DNA of 64,000 bases from contig JBGTFE010000062.1 in assembly GCA_041747435.1 (NCBI GenBank), forward strand, positions 1-64,000, in the 5' to 3' direction. The notes under the pieces were generated by a model. That model worked only from the letters and a program-made list of their open reading frames with translations, made no database searches and had not been told where the DNA came from. Positions 40,714 to 50,235 of the stretch are shown piece after piece. The DNA comes from JBGTFE01 sp041747435 (GTDB lineage: Bacteria; Acidobacteriota; Blastocatellia; Pyrinomonadales; Pyrinomonadaceae). Position 1 is the stretch's first letter. Every line of letters begins with the position of its first letter. The position numbers and the translations under genes are program-made.

Positions 40714-42758
40714 AACGCACAGGCGCGAAGCCGCCGAGAAAGAAAATTTACAGGGATCGACAGTATAAACAAGATCATTTGTTTTATCCCTGTTTGAAAA
40801 TTTCTTTGCGTCTCTGCGTCTTTGCGTTAATGATTTTGATCTGCTTTTCGCTTGCTTCTGCGCAAAAACGAAACGCGCTTGGCTGGATCTGGCAAAACCC
40901 TTTGCCGCAGGGAAATCCGCTTTACTCGATCCATTTTATAAAAGATAAGCAAACCGGTTTTGCCGTCGGCGCGGACGCGGCGATCCTTTCAACTTCCGAC
41001 GGCGGTTTTAATTGGAAACGACAGCTTTCCCCGATCGATGGGATGCTTTACGGCGTTTTTGTTAAAGATCGAAAAAACGCGCTGATCGTCGGCGCGCGCG
41101 GGCTGATACTTTCGACGGACGACGGCGGAAAGGATTGGAAAAGGATAGAAACTCAAATCAAAGATCATTTTTACGGCGTCGCCTTAACCGGCGAAAATCT
41201 GCAAACCGGTTGGACGGTCGGAACTTACGGGCGAATTTTGAAAACGTCCGACGGCGGTTTGACGTGGAAAACTCAACACGCGGAAACGACGGAACACCTT
41301 TCGAAAATCGCAGCTTTTGACGCCGAAAAAGCAGCAATCGTCGGGCAAAGCGGCGCGATTTTGACGACCAAAAACGGCGGCGAAACATGGAAATCGGATA
41401 AACCCTGCGGAAGTGTCGAGATCACAAATTCGGCGTATCTTTCGTCGGAAAAAATCGTCGCGGTCGGCTCCGGCGGTTGTATCGTCCGAAGTGACGACGC
41501 GGGAGAAACTTGGGCGAAAATTGATGTTTTCAGCCGCGCGGATTTTCTTTCATTGAGTTTTTCCGATGCGAAAAATGGTTCGACGACCGATTCGAACGGC
41601 ATGGCATGGCTTACCGGCGACGCCGGAAATACGTGGCTTCCATTTAATATTCGGACAAATCCGAAGCTCGTTTCACTATTTTTTGCAGACCAATTTACGG
41701 GTTGGGCGGTCGGCGAAAGCGGCTTGATCGTCCGCACCGACGACGGCGGTTACAGCTGGCAGCGCCTGAGTGAAGGCGGACGCGAAGACATCAACGATCT
41801 GTTCTTTTTTTCGGATGAGATCGGCGTTTCGATCGGCTCGCGCGGCAAAATTTGGCTGACGAACGACGGCGGAAGACTCTGGCTTCCGGTTTTTTCCGAG
41901 GTTGCGGAAAATTTGAACGCGCTTTCCTTTTTCGACGATCAAAAAGGCTGGATCGCCGGCGACAAAGGCGCGATCTTGCGCACGGTGAACGGCGGCGCGA
42001 GCTGGGGAAAAGGTATTTCAGGCGTCACCGAAGATCTGCTGGGCATTTATTTTATCGACGAAAGAACGGGCGTCGCGGTCGGCGCAAACGGAATGATCGT
42101 GCGGTCGAAATCGGGCGGCGCATATTGGGAGCAGATCGAATCCGGAACGCGCGGTTGGCTCGAAGATGTAGGATTTTTTGACGCAAAACGCGGCGTTGTT
42201 ATCGGCGACAAAGGCACGATCCTTTTGACCACGGACGGCGGTTTAACGTGGCGAAAAGTCAAAACGAACTTGCGCGAAAATCTGTACGCGCTGAGCATAT
42301 ACGATGAGAAGATCGGTTTCACCGTCGGCGCTAACGGCACAATTCTAAAAACGATAGATGGCGGCGAAACGTGGGTCGATCAGGAGCCGCCCGCGCCGAT
42401 AAATTTTTATGCGATAACGGCTTATGCCAAAAACGAAGCGCTTGCGGTCGGCGAGTTGGGCACGGTTTTGCTCACAAGAGACGGCGGCAAAAAATGGGAA
42501 ATCCAGCCGAATGTGACGAGCAATTCTTTGCAGGCGATCGTTTATCGCGGCGGAACCGACCTTTGGGTTGCCGGGCGCGGCGGGGCGATCCTAAAACGTT
42601 CGGAACCGCTTTCGACGCTCGAGTGGACTTCGACAAAAGTGGCGCCGGTGCTGCGAAATAATTCAAAAACCAAACCAAAAACGCGCCAGCCGCTGTTGAC
42701 GATTACGGACGACGGCGACATTCCGATCGCTACACCACCGGCGAAAAAGGAGAATTGA
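40710..42758 (+). CDS. Secreted Ycf48/HCF136-like beta-propeller protein
   Basis: The start at 40710 has an AAGGA site and overlaps the RNase H stop. The first 40 residues (about 11-40 encoded by a tandem repeat) are followed by a signal-like segment (LMILICFSLASAQ). The body (about residues 60-640) is a series of some twelve repeats with DGG..W (for example TSDGGFNWKRQ, TNDGGRLWLPVF, TTDGGLTWRKV) and VG(A/E)xG motifs, as in Ycf48 photosystem assembly factors and BNR propellers. No photosynthesis gene is present, so it is probably a general secreted or surface propeller. A second start at 40830 is possible. The 3' end overlaps prmA by 29 bp. Confidence 0.85.
   Translation: MKRTGAKPPRKKIYRDRQYKQDHLFYPCLKISLRLCVFALMILICFSLASAQKRNALGWIWQNPLPQGNPLYSIHFIKDKQTGFAVGADAAILSTSDGGFNWKRQLSPIDGMLYGVFVKDRKNALIVGARGLILSTDDGGKDWKRIETQIKDHFYGVALTGENLQTGWTVGTYGRILKTSDGGLTWKTQHAETTEHLSKIAAFDAEKAAIVGQSGAILTTKNGGETWKSDKPCGSVEITNSAYLSSEKIVAVGSGGCIVRSDDAGETWAKIDVFSRADFLSLSFSDAKNGSTTDSNGMAWLTGDAGNTWLPFNIRTNPKLVSLFFADQFTGWAVGESGLIVRTDDGGYSWQRLSEGGREDINDLFFFSDEIGVSIGSRGKIWLTNDGGRLWLPVFSEVAENLNALSFFDDQKGWIAGDKGAILRTVNGGASWGKGISGVTEDLLGIYFIDERTGVAVGANGMIVRSKSGGAYWEQIESGTRGWLEDVGFFDAKRGVVIGDKGTILLTTDGGLTWRKVKTNLRENLYALSIYDEKIGFTVGANGTILKTIDGGETWVDQEPPAPINFYAITAYAKNEALAVGELGTVLLTRDGGKKWEIQPNVTSNSLQAIVYRGGTDLWVAGRGGAILKRSEPLSTLEWTSTKVAPVLRNNSKTKPKTRQPLLTITDDGDIPIATPPAKKEN
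40750..40834. repeat. Translated tandem repeat and hairpin at the 5' end of the Ycf48-like gene
   Basis: TTTACAGGGAT near 40750 pairs with TTATCCCTGT near 40785, then octamer units follow (TTGCGTCT, CTGCGTCT, TTGCGTTA near 40807-40830). The element lies between the coupled start and the signal-like segment, so it is read as protein. The ACAGGGAT arms match those at 63202-63259. Confidence 0.65.
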
Positions 42759-43623
42759 TCGAGACCGAAATCCATTCACCGTCCGTTTCGATCTTAAAAC
42801 CCTCGATCTGATTTTTTTTCAATTCCGAAACGATCAAGCCTTCCTGCTCTTTTAATATTCCGGAAAGAACCAAAACACTTTTTGTTTTTTGGATGAGAAG
42901 CGGAAGCAACGGAACGATAACGTCCGCGGTCAGGTTTGCGCAGATAAAATCGAATTCGGGCGTTGTTTCGGAAATCGAGCCGACCGTAAAATCGATAACA
43001 TCTGAGATGCAGTTTAAATCAGCATTTTCACGCGCGATCTTTATTGAATTTTCATCGGTATCGCAGGCGGCAGTTCGGAATTTGGATTCCGAAATCCCGA
43101 ATTTCGCGCCGGCGATCGCAAGAATTCCGGTTCCGGTTCCGACGTCGAGAAAACTCATTCCGCTGCGATAATTTTCTTCGATCGCTTTCAGACAAAGGCG
43201 CGTTGTTTCGTGTGTTCCGGTGCCAAACGCCATTCCGGGTTCGATCCGAATGACGATTTTTTCGCGCGGTTCGATGTTTTCCCAGGTCGGCGCAACTATA
43301 AATTTTGCGGTTTCAGTCGGCTTCCAATGTTTTTTCCATTCCGCAAGCCAATCCCTATCTTCGACCGTGAACCGCGAGATCTTTTTGACAGCGCTTTCTG
43401 AATTTCCATAAATACGAAGAGCCGCATTTAGGTCGCTCCGCAAATTCTTTTCCGCGGGCGGTTCGGTAAAATAGCCGATGACGGTTACGTTCTCGCTTTC
43501 GTTTTTGCCAAAAAGGTTGATTTCCGTGCCGATCGAAGCTAATTCATTGAGCGCAAATTCAACCGCTTCAACTGCTTCGGCACGCACTTCGATTTGCACC
43601 GAATGCCAAATCTTTTGTTTCAT
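42730..43623 (-). CDS. prmA: Ribosomal protein L11 methyltransferase PrmA
   Basis: PrmA trimethylates lysines and the N-terminus of L11 with S-adenosylmethionine. The start at 43623 gives 297 residues (MKQKIWHSVQIEVRAEAVE). The N-terminal substrate-recognition domain is followed by IVIRIEPGMAFGTGTHETTR, the SAM motif FLDVGTGTGILAIAGAKFG and the catalytic-site motif FDFICANLTADVI. The length and motifs are normal for the family. It converges with the Ycf48-like gene, overlapping by 29 bp. Confidence 0.94.
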   Translation of the reverse strand: MKQKIWHSVQIEVRAEAVEAVEFALNELASIGTEINLFGKNESENVTVIGYFTEPPAEKNLRSDLNAALRIYGNSESAVKKISRFTVEDRDWLAEWKKHWKPTETAKFIVAPTWENIEPREKIVIRIEPGMAFGTGTHETTRLCLKAIEENYRSGMSFLDVGTGTGILAIAGAKFGISESKFRTAACDTDENSIKIARENADLNCISDVIDFTVGSISETTPEFDFICANLTADVIVPLLPLLIQKTKSVLVLSGILKEQEGLIVSELKKNQIEGFKIETDGEWISVSINSPFSPVV

Positions 43624-43635
43624 GCTCACACTTAA

Positions 43636-43680
43636 AAATAAAAAAAATTCGACCGTCCGTAAAGACAATCGAATTTTTTT
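43636..43680 (-). terminator. Terminator of the lipoprotein gene upstream of prmA
   Basis: On the minus strand AAAAATTCGA (43678-43669) pairs with TCGAATTTTT (43652-43643), followed by more T. It lies 22 bp after the stop of the gene at 43702. Confidence 0.78.
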
Positions 43681-43701
43681 GTCTAATGCTGAAAAATGAT
43701 C

Positions 43702-44736
43702 TTAGCCTTTTTTCCCGCCGCCTTTGCCGCCGCCTTTGTTTCCGTCTGACTTATTCTGTTTTCCGCCGCCGGAATCTTTCTCAGACTTTTGCGGTTTCGC
43801 ATTCGGTTTTTCTATCTTCATCGACTTTGGCGAATCATCCTCGCGTTTGTTCGGTTTATCCCATTTATTCGGATTTCCTTTTGATCGATCTTCAGACCGG
43901 TTCGGCTTCCCTTTCTCGACCGGGACAAACGCGGGTCTGTTGGGATTATTTCTTCTAAATTCGATCTGTTCCTTTGTCGGCTTCGCTAGTTTGGCATAGA
44001 TCTTATCCAACGATTTACCGTTGTACGGCGATTTTATTTTAATTTGCGTCATCGCCGGGTTAGTTTTGATAAAAACCGGCGCGGCATAATATTGTTCGAT
44101 TCTAGAACGATAAACCGGCGTTTCAACTACTCGATAAACTTCGTAAGAGTCTGGATAGTTGTTGTAATAATACGGCGAGCGATAATAACTATCGCGATCA
44201 TTGAACACCCAGTTTACGATCGGCAGACTTCGATCGACCCAATTTGTTTCGTAATAATTGTCGTCGCCGTAAATCTGATCGTTACCATACAATAAAACCC
44301 TTGAGCCGCGATCATCGCGGCTTTGGCGGTTAAAAATTAGGTTTGCAATTTCCTGTATTTCGTTGGGACCGAACATGCTGAACAGCGAAAATCCGCGTTG
44401 GTTGTCGTCGCGGTCGTCAAATTCGCGGACGCTGATATAATCGGTGTAGCCGTCACCGTTTAGATCAAGATTATTCACGCCGTCCGTCGAATTCAATAAA
44501 TATTCAAAATCCTCGGCGTCGTCAGCCTTTTCAAGCAGACCGCCTATCGCCTGTAAATCAAGATTCTCTTTCGCCCAACCACCTTCAGCGGAAATTCCGT
44601 CCGTTTCTGCTGCGTCGTTTGGATAGGGATTAGTGTCGGCGGTTTTATCCGATGGGCTCAAATTGCAAGCCGTAAAAAATAAGCTGACCGTAAAAGTTAT
44701 TAAAGATAATTTAAAAAATTTCATATATTTGTCCAT
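43702..44736 (-). CDS. Lipoprotein with EF-hand-like loop and Lys/Gly-rich tail
   Basis: A lipoprotein signal (FTVSLFFTACNLSPSD, Cys near residue 24) begins this 344-residue protein. One calcium loop (LDLNGDGYTDYISV) is near residue 93, followed by a tyrosine-rich stretch (YYRSPYYYNNYPDSYEVYRV, about 187-206) and a basic, low-complexity tail rich in Lys, Asn, Pro and Gly (from about 265). The start may be 44736 or 44724; the ribosome-site spacing does not decide. Probably an outer-membrane or surface protein; no family recognised. Confidence 0.8.
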   Translation of the reverse strand: MDKYMKFFKLSLITFTVSLFFTACNLSPSDKTADTNPYPNDAAETDGISAEGGWAKENLDLQAIGGLLEKADDAEDFEYLLNSTDGVNNLDLNGDGYTDYISVREFDDRDDNQRGFSLFSMFGPNEIQEIANLIFNRQSRDDRGSRVLLYGNDQIYGDDNYYETNWVDRSLPIVNWVFNDRDSYYRSPYYYNNYPDSYEVYRVVETPVYRSRIEQYYAAPVFIKTNPAMTQIKIKSPYNGKSLDKIYAKLAKPTKEQIEFRRNNPNRPAFVPVEKGKPNRSEDRSKGNPNKWDKPNKREDDSPKSMKIEKPNAKPQKSEKDSGGGKQNKSDGNKGGGKGGGKKG

Positions 44737-45018
44737 TCCTTGTTTCTCTCAATTTTTTAGTTTAAAGAATTAACAGCGCTTGTCGGTGCGACAACACGCT
44801 TATAAATGCTTTATTTCTCAACTCAGGTTGAAAGTGCAATTCATATGCCGTGGAATCGTTAGGTAGTAGGTAAACTCAAGGGAAATAGACGCTTATATTT
44901 CTCACAAATACTTTTATTATCAATATCACTTACTCTTACAGCACAATCCTGCCTTGTATCAGGGGCTTTCCGCTCATTTGGTGTATGAAAATAATGCGCG
45001 TCAATTTTATTTTGTTAA

Positions 45019-45918
45019 TTATTCGTTAATTCCGATTTCATTCAAGGTGCGTTCCTGATTGCGCCAATCTTCGACGACTTTAACGAAAAGCTGGAGATAA
45101 ACTTTTTTCCCGAGAAGATGTTCGATGTCGTGCCGCGCTTTTGTTCCGATGTCTTTAATTCTCGAGCCGCCTTTCCCGATGATGATTTTCTTTTGCGATG
45201 ATCGTTCGACATAAATCGCACAGAAAATTTTCGGAACATTTGGATTCGATTCGTCAAATTTTTCGGTTACAACCGCCGTCACATAAGGAATTTCCTCGCC
45301 CGTTGTTTCGAGAATTTTTTCGCGCACCATTTCGGAAATCAGAGCATTTACGGATTGGTCGGTCAGCTCGTCATCGGCAAAGATCGGCGTGCCTTCGGGC
45401 AGATGTTTGGCGAGTTGGTTCAAAAAATTGTCTATCGCCTGACCTTTCAGCGCGGAAATCGGCACGATTTCGGCGAAGTCATATTCTTTTGAGTAAAATT
45501 CCATCAGCGGGAAAAGCGCTGTTTTGTCTTTAACTTTATCAATTTTGTTGAGAACCAAAACAGCTTTTTTGCCTGACTGTTTGATCAGATCGAGCACAAA
45601 TCTGTCGCCGTTTCCGGTTGAAACTGAAGCGTCGCGCAGCAGCACAACGAGATCGACCGAGAGAATCGCATCGTGAACCGCCGACATCATTCGGCGATTG
45701 AGCAAATATCCGGGTTTGTGTACTCCGGGCGTATCGACGAAAACGATCTGCCCGTCGTCAAGCGTCACGATTCCCTGAATTTTGTGCCGCGTCGTTTGAG
45801 GTTTGTTTGAAACGGCGGCGATCTTTTCACCGACGAGATGATTCAAAAGTGTTGATTTTCCGGCATTCGGGCGACCGATGAGCGCGACATAACCGCTTCG
45901 GAAATTTTCAGAGGTCAT
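45019..45918 (-). CDS. era: GTPase Era
   Basis: Era binds 16S rRNA near its 3' end and helps 30S assembly. The 299-residue protein has the G domain (GYVALIGRPNAGKSTLLNHL, VFVDTPGVHKPGYLLNRRM, LVLNKIDKV) and the C-terminal KH domain (IYVERSSQKKIIIGKGGSRI). All motifs are standard. It starts 9 bp after the stop of a large TPR gene and so is probably read from that operon. Confidence 0.97.
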   Translation of the reverse strand: MTSENFRSGYVALIGRPNAGKSTLLNHLVGEKIAAVSNKPQTTRHKIQGIVTLDDGQIVFVDTPGVHKPGYLLNRRMMSAVHDAILSVDLVVLLRDASVSTGNGDRFVLDLIKQSGKKAVLVLNKIDKVKDKTALFPLMEFYSKEYDFAEIVPISALKGQAIDNFLNQLAKHLPEGTPIFADDELTDQSVNALISEMVREKILETTGEEIPYVTAVVTEKFDESNPNVPKIFCAIYVERSSQKKIIIGKGGSRIKDIGTKARHDIEHLLGKKVYLQLFVKVVEDWRNQERTLNEIGINE

Positions 45919-45927
45919 AACAAGATT

Positions 45928-48747
45928 CTAGCGAACTTTGACCAAAATTTCTTTTTTACCGCATGCCGATTCGAAGGTTACCGTGAACGCGCCTTTCTTT
46001 TGGCTGATCGACCTTATTAGAAAAAGCGCGCGTGTCGCGCCGTCAGGAATTTCGGGCTCGGCGATAATTTCAATGTCCGCCGGGCTGCTCGAAACCGCTT
46101 TGATCTGTCTAAGGTCGCCTTCGCTTTCAAAGCCGACAAGGACGCCCAGATTTCCTCCGTCAGAAAGGATAGAAAGCTCGTTTTGGCTGGCAACAATGAC
46201 GCAGGGCGTGATTTCTTCCTCTTTGGTTCTATCGACTTTTCGCGCGCGTGTTTCGCCCGATTCGATCTTCTCCGAATCGACTTTCGCAAGCGTTACCGGT
46301 TTCGGAATTGTGATGATCACCGGCTCGAACAGCGGCTTTTCGGTTTTTGGATTTTTCAAAACGTCAGAAGGTTTTGTTTCAGACTCGGTCTTTACGGCGG
46401 CGTTGTTCGTGTTTTCGGTTTGAACAGCGGGAGTTGGGGTCGGAGTTGGAGTCGAAATCGGTTCCATCGTTTTTTCGTCCGCCGGAATAGGCTGCGGGGT
46501 TTCGGCTGGATTTTCTTCCGCCTCAGTTTTCTGGGGTGTCGGTGTGGGCAGCGGCACTTCAGCTGGATTTTGTTCATTCTCAACTTCCTGCGGCGTTGGC
46601 GTCGGTAGAGGAGAAGGAACCGGAGTCGGAGTGAATGACGGCATCGCCGGAGATTCAACGTCTTCTTTTATCGGCGCTTCGGTTTTAATTTCGGATGGTT
46701 CTTTTGGTGCGGGCGTCGCGAGCGCGGCGGGAAAGGTATTTTGAGCGATCACCTGCGACGTCAACAACACGGGCTTGCTTCCGATCTTCGCCACCAAGCC
46801 ATCCGTGCTTCCGTTGATCTTTTGATAGAGCACTTCGATGGTGAGATATTTTCCGGCGTTCGGCGCATCGCTGAGGTAGGCTTTAATATAAGTATCGAGC
46901 GCTTCGTCTCGCTTTCCGTCCGCTTCGAGAGCCGCGCCGAACCGCCACATACTCGATCGCCACCACGCGCTTTTCTCCGGTAAAATACTCAGTCCGCGTT
47001 TCAAACGGACGATCGCTTCCGCGGCTCGGTTTTGCTCAAAAAGCGTCCCGCCGGCGACTTCTTCGATCTCGCCGCGCAAGATGCGCGAAAGCGTTTGCTT
47101 TTCGATAGTCGGCACGACGACAACTTCGCCGCGCGAGATCGCGAACGACCGACTGTCGTAAAGTTGATCGGCGAGAACGGCAGCCGTCGCGTCCGGCGCC
47201 GCAAGCGCGCTATCGACTTTGCCGGTCATCGCTCGCGTCAGCTCCAAAACTTTCGGCAGCGCTTTTTTCTGCTGCAAAAGTTTCTTTGCCACAAAAAGCT
47301 GCCGGTAAAGTTTCATATTGTCTTCGCCCGCGACAAATTTTTCGCCAAGCGCGGCAAGCTCTCCATCGGAAGCATCGGGCAGATCGACTTTTTGCACGAA
47401 TTCCAACAAGGATTTCAACCTTTCCGAGGTTTCCGCACTATCGGCTGGCAGCGGTTGGAAAATGCTCGCCTGGCGCTCAACCGCAAGCAGTTCCGTGAAA
47501 CTCATCGCTTCGAGCGGGACACGATTGCCCATCCAGGCTTTTACGTAGTCGTTTTTTACCGAAAAGTTTCTTCGTAAAATATCGCCGGCTTCGCGAAAAA
47601 ATCCGGCGCGAAAACGCGCGGACGCAAGTTCGTAATCGAGCGTCGGAAAATCGCCGAATTGACGCGCAGTGAGCAAAATTCTCTCGGCTTCGAGCGGTTG
47701 TTTTTGCGCCATATATCCGCGCGCAAGCGCAATATGCGCCCAAGTATAGCGCGGCTCGATCGTCAAAGCTTTTTCCGCAAGCTCGATCGCTTTCGCGCCG
47801 TCGGAATGCGCCGCATACCAGTAAGCCGCACCTGCAAGCAGAAACAAATTATTGGGATTTGCTTCGAGCGATTTTGCCATTTCGGTTTCGGCTTCGCGTC
47901 TTTTTCCCGCGTCAAACTGCGAAAGTATCAAGCCCGTTTGCGCTGCCGCGTCGTTCGCGTTGGTCGCGAGAATTTCGTTATAAAGCGCGATCGCTTCGTC
48001 GGGCTTGCCGACCGCGCGTTTCATTTCCGCTAAGCTACGCCGCGAAACCACCGAAACGGCGTCAAGCTCGAGCGCCGTTGCATATGCGCTTACCGAACCG
48101 GCGAAATCGAAATTCATTCGGTTTGCGAGCCCGAGAGCCTGATACGCGCCGGGCAAATTCGGTTTTTCGGATCGTTCGGGCAGAGCGGTTTCAATTCGAA
48201 TTACATTCTCGGCAATTCGCTTTGCTTCGAAGGCGTTTTCCGTTCCGAGATAGTAGGTCGCCAGCGCGAGAAGCTGTTTCGGGTTTTCGCCGATCTTTTC
48301 CTCGATCAGTTTAGCGATATCGATCGCCGCTGTGCTTTGCCTGAGCGAAAAAAGATTTGTCGGAAACTGCAAAAGCAAGGAAAAGAGCTGATCGGAAACG
48401 GGTGTCGGCGCTTCGGCAACGGCGGATTTGAAAAACGCGATCCCGCTATCGTTTTCGCCAATCCGCAGCTTTTCGTCGCCAAGCTGCGCGCGAGCGCTGA
48501 CGATCAACTCGAGCGCGCGAGTTTTCTCGCGGGATTTCGGAAAGTCGATGATAAATTTTTGCAATGCGGCAATTCGCTCAGTCAAATCCGTCATCGCGGC
48601 GGCTTTTTCAAATTCTTCCTTTTCGTTTGCGAGATTGCTAACGGGCGTTTCGGCGGGTTTTACGTTATTTTTTGTCGGCTTCGGCTTTTGAGGAAATGCG
48701 CCGATCGCAAATATGATGAGCAAAAATAAAACTGCGAAACTTCTCAT
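45928..48747 (-). CDS. Large exported TPR protein with proline-rich linker
   Basis: The 939-residue protein starts with a signal peptide (FAVLFLLIIFAIGAFPQ). Residues about 40-640 form many tetratricopeptide-like helical repeats (for example YQALGLANRMNFDFAGSVSA and YWYAAHSDGAKAIELAEKAL). Residues about 690-800 are low-complexity PTPTP/Glu-rich. The last 100 residues are a beta-rich domain (ITPCVIVASQNELSILSDGG, VTFESACGKKEILVKV) similar to BACON-like all-beta modules. Probably a periplasmic or surface scaffold. It is directly upstream of era. Confidence 0.85.
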   Translation of the reverse strand: MRSFAVLFLLIIFAIGAFPQKPKPTKNNVKPAETPVSNLANEKEEFEKAAAMTDLTERIAALQKFIIDFPKSREKTRALELIVSARAQLGDEKLRIGENDSGIAFFKSAVAEAPTPVSDQLFSLLLQFPTNLFSLRQSTAAIDIAKLIEEKIGENPKQLLALATYYLGTENAFEAKRIAENVIRIETALPERSEKPNLPGAYQALGLANRMNFDFAGSVSAYATALELDAVSVVSRRSLAEMKRAVGKPDEAIALYNEILATNANDAAAQTGLILSQFDAGKRREAETEMAKSLEANPNNLFLLAGAAYWYAAHSDGAKAIELAEKALTIEPRYTWAHIALARGYMAQKQPLEAERILLTARQFGDFPTLDYELASARFRAGFFREAGDILRRNFSVKNDYVKAWMGNRVPLEAMSFTELLAVERQASIFQPLPADSAETSERLKSLLEFVQKVDLPDASDGELAALGEKFVAGEDNMKLYRQLFVAKKLLQQKKALPKVLELTRAMTGKVDSALAAPDATAAVLADQLYDSRSFAISRGEVVVVPTIEKQTLSRILRGEIEEVAGGTLFEQNRAAEAIVRLKRGLSILPEKSAWWRSSMWRFGAALEADGKRDEALDTYIKAYLSDAPNAGKYLTIEVLYQKINGSTDGLVAKIGSKPVLLTSQVIAQNTFPAALATPAPKEPSEIKTEAPIKEDVESPAMPSFTPTPVPSPLPTPTPQEVENEQNPAEVPLPTPTPQKTEAEENPAETPQPIPADEKTMEPISTPTPTPTPAVQTENTNNAAVKTESETKPSDVLKNPKTEKPLFEPVIITIPKPVTLAKVDSEKIESGETRARKVDRTKEEEITPCVIVASQNELSILSDGGNLGVLVGFESEGDLRQIKAVSSSPADIEIIAEPEIPDGATRALFLIRSISQKKGAFTVTFESACGKKEILVKVR

Positions 48748-48817
48748 AAAATAACCCTTGTTTTCAGAATAATATCACGAAATTGCATTTATCCCACGAC
48801 GGTTTTATGCTCTGTGT

Positions 48818-49333
48818 ATGAACGAGCTCGACGATATCTGGACGCAAATGATGGCAAAAGCGATCGCCGACGCGCGAGACGCCGAGCGTCATGACGTCGC
48901 CGCGTATCTGACGCTTAAAGCGAACAACGACGTTATTCGCGCGACCAGCGTCAAATGGCTTTTCGATTCGATCACCGAGATCGCCGCCCGGCACAATCGC
49001 AATATTTCAAATATTCAGATCGAAAACGAAAGCCCGCACAATTTCGTGTTCGGAAACGCAAATTTGGTCGGCTCCTTGCTTCGTCTTCGTCTCGGATTGA
49101 GATGTATGACGCTCGAAGCGGGTTGGACGCGCACGCCAAAGGACGGCTTTATGAGCGGCGGCGCGCTTGCCGTCGCGCAGATCACGCATTTCGGGCTTCG
49201 CCCAGCAAATTCCGTGCTTGTATTGATGCGCGAAAACGATCTGCCGCAATGGTTCTTGCTCGACAAAAAAGGCGAGAAAAAAGTCTTTGATTCGCGCGAT
49301 CTGCAAAAACATTTTCAGCTCTTTGCCAAATGA
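48818..49333 (+). CDS. Unknown conserved-looking soluble protein
   Basis: This 171-residue protein is helical at the N-terminus (MNELDDIWTQMMAKAIADAR, HDVAAYLTLKANNDVIRATS) and has strands later (VGSLLRLRLGLRCMTLEAGW, SVLVLMRENDLPQWFLLD). There is no signal peptide, membrane span or catalytic motif that I can name. It diverges from the TPR gene by 70 bp and precedes the zinc-ribbon gene by 85 bp. Confidence 0.78.
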   Translation: MNELDDIWTQMMAKAIADARDAERHDVAAYLTLKANNDVIRATSVKWLFDSITEIAARHNRNISNIQIENESPHNFVFGNANLVGSLLRLRLGLRCMTLEAGWTRTPKDGFMSGGALAVAQITHFGLRPANSVLVLMRENDLPQWFLLDKKGEKKVFDSRDLQKHFQLFAK

Positions 49334-49418
49334 TTTCTTTCGGTCTTTCCCTTTTTCACTTTCTTTAGGTTAAAATAAAGTATTGAAAAGTTGATTTAAG
49401 AGGAGATTTTCTTAATAC

Positions 49419-50159
49419 GTGAAGGCAGAACTTGAAAAGCTGATAGATTTGCAGATTACAGACACAAACATCAGACGTTTGAAAACCAAAATCGATACCG
49501 CGGAAGAAAGGCGTGCTAATTTAGAAGAAGAATTCGAAAAGCACGCCTCTTCTATTCGAGAAATTCAGGCGCGGCGCGACGCAGCAAAAGCCGCCCACGC
49601 CGATCTTGAAAATAAGATCGCCGATAACAAGATTCATCTCGAACGCACCAACCGCAATTTAAAACACGCCCAAAATCAAAAAGAATACGAGACTGCGATG
49701 CGCGAAACGGACGCGCTGCAAAAGCAGATCAATCAATTTGAAACCGAGGCGTTGGAAAAAATAACCGAGATCGAGGAAGTCGAGAAAGTTTTGGAAGAAC
49801 GCGCCGAAGAAATAAATTCACTCGATGCAAAACGCGCCGCCGCGCTCAAAGAGTTTGACGCGGAAATCGGCGCGGATCGAAAGGAATTCGACGCGGAATC
49901 GCAAAAACGGCATAAAGTTTTTGTGACTTTGCCGGCAAATCTCGCCTCGGTTTACAATCGCCTCGCGCAGCGCAGCCGCGACGGGATCGCCGTTGCCGAA
50001 GTAAAAAACGGAGCATGCAGCGCCTGCTTTATGGCGCTTCGCCCGCAAATGCAGGCGGAAGTTCGTAAAGCAAACCAAATAATCGTCTGCGAAACCTGCT
50101 CGCGCATTCTTTATATTCTCGGTAAAGATACCCAAAGCGAAGAAGCGACGGCGAGCTAG
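49419..50159 (+). CDS. Coiled-coil protein with C4 zinc ribbon
   Basis: The protein starts with GTG after an AGGAG site. Residues about 1-175 form a long antiparallel coiled coil (LIDLQITDTNIRRLKTKIDT, NRNLKHAQNQKEYETAMRE). Residues about 195-230 carry a zinc ribbon (ACSACFMALRPQ, then VCETCSRILY). This is the zf-RING_7/DUF164 family (CdsZ-like), often encoded near dedA or rnhA and proposed to bind nucleic acid or act in translation stress. A REP-like element follows 1 bp after the stop. Confidence 0.88.
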   Translation: MKAELEKLIDLQITDTNIRRLKTKIDTAEERRANLEEEFEKHASSIREIQARRDAAKAAHADLENKIADNKIHLERTNRNLKHAQNQKEYETAMRETDALQKQINQFETEALEKITEIEEVEKVLEERAEEINSLDAKRAAALKEFDAEIGADRKEFDAESQKRHKVFVTLPANLASVYNRLAQRSRDGIAVAEVKNGACSACFMALRPQMQAEVRKANQIIVCETCSRILYILGKDTQSEEATAS

Positions 50160-50160
50160 C

Positions 50161-50190
50161 GGGAGCGCCGGCAATGTTTGCGAAGCAAAC
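50161..50190. repeat. REP-like element, inverted relative to the other copies
   Basis: GGGAGCGCCGGCAA (50161-50174) is followed by hairpin GTTTGC-GAA-GCAAAC (50176-50190). It is the reverse arrangement of the copies at 11131 and 52468: a TTC-loop hairpin next to a GCGCTCC block. Confidence 0.7.
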
Positions 50191-50235
50191 ACCTATTCGC
50201 GCTTTTGCGCTCAATGCAAAGCTGTCCGCGCTCCG

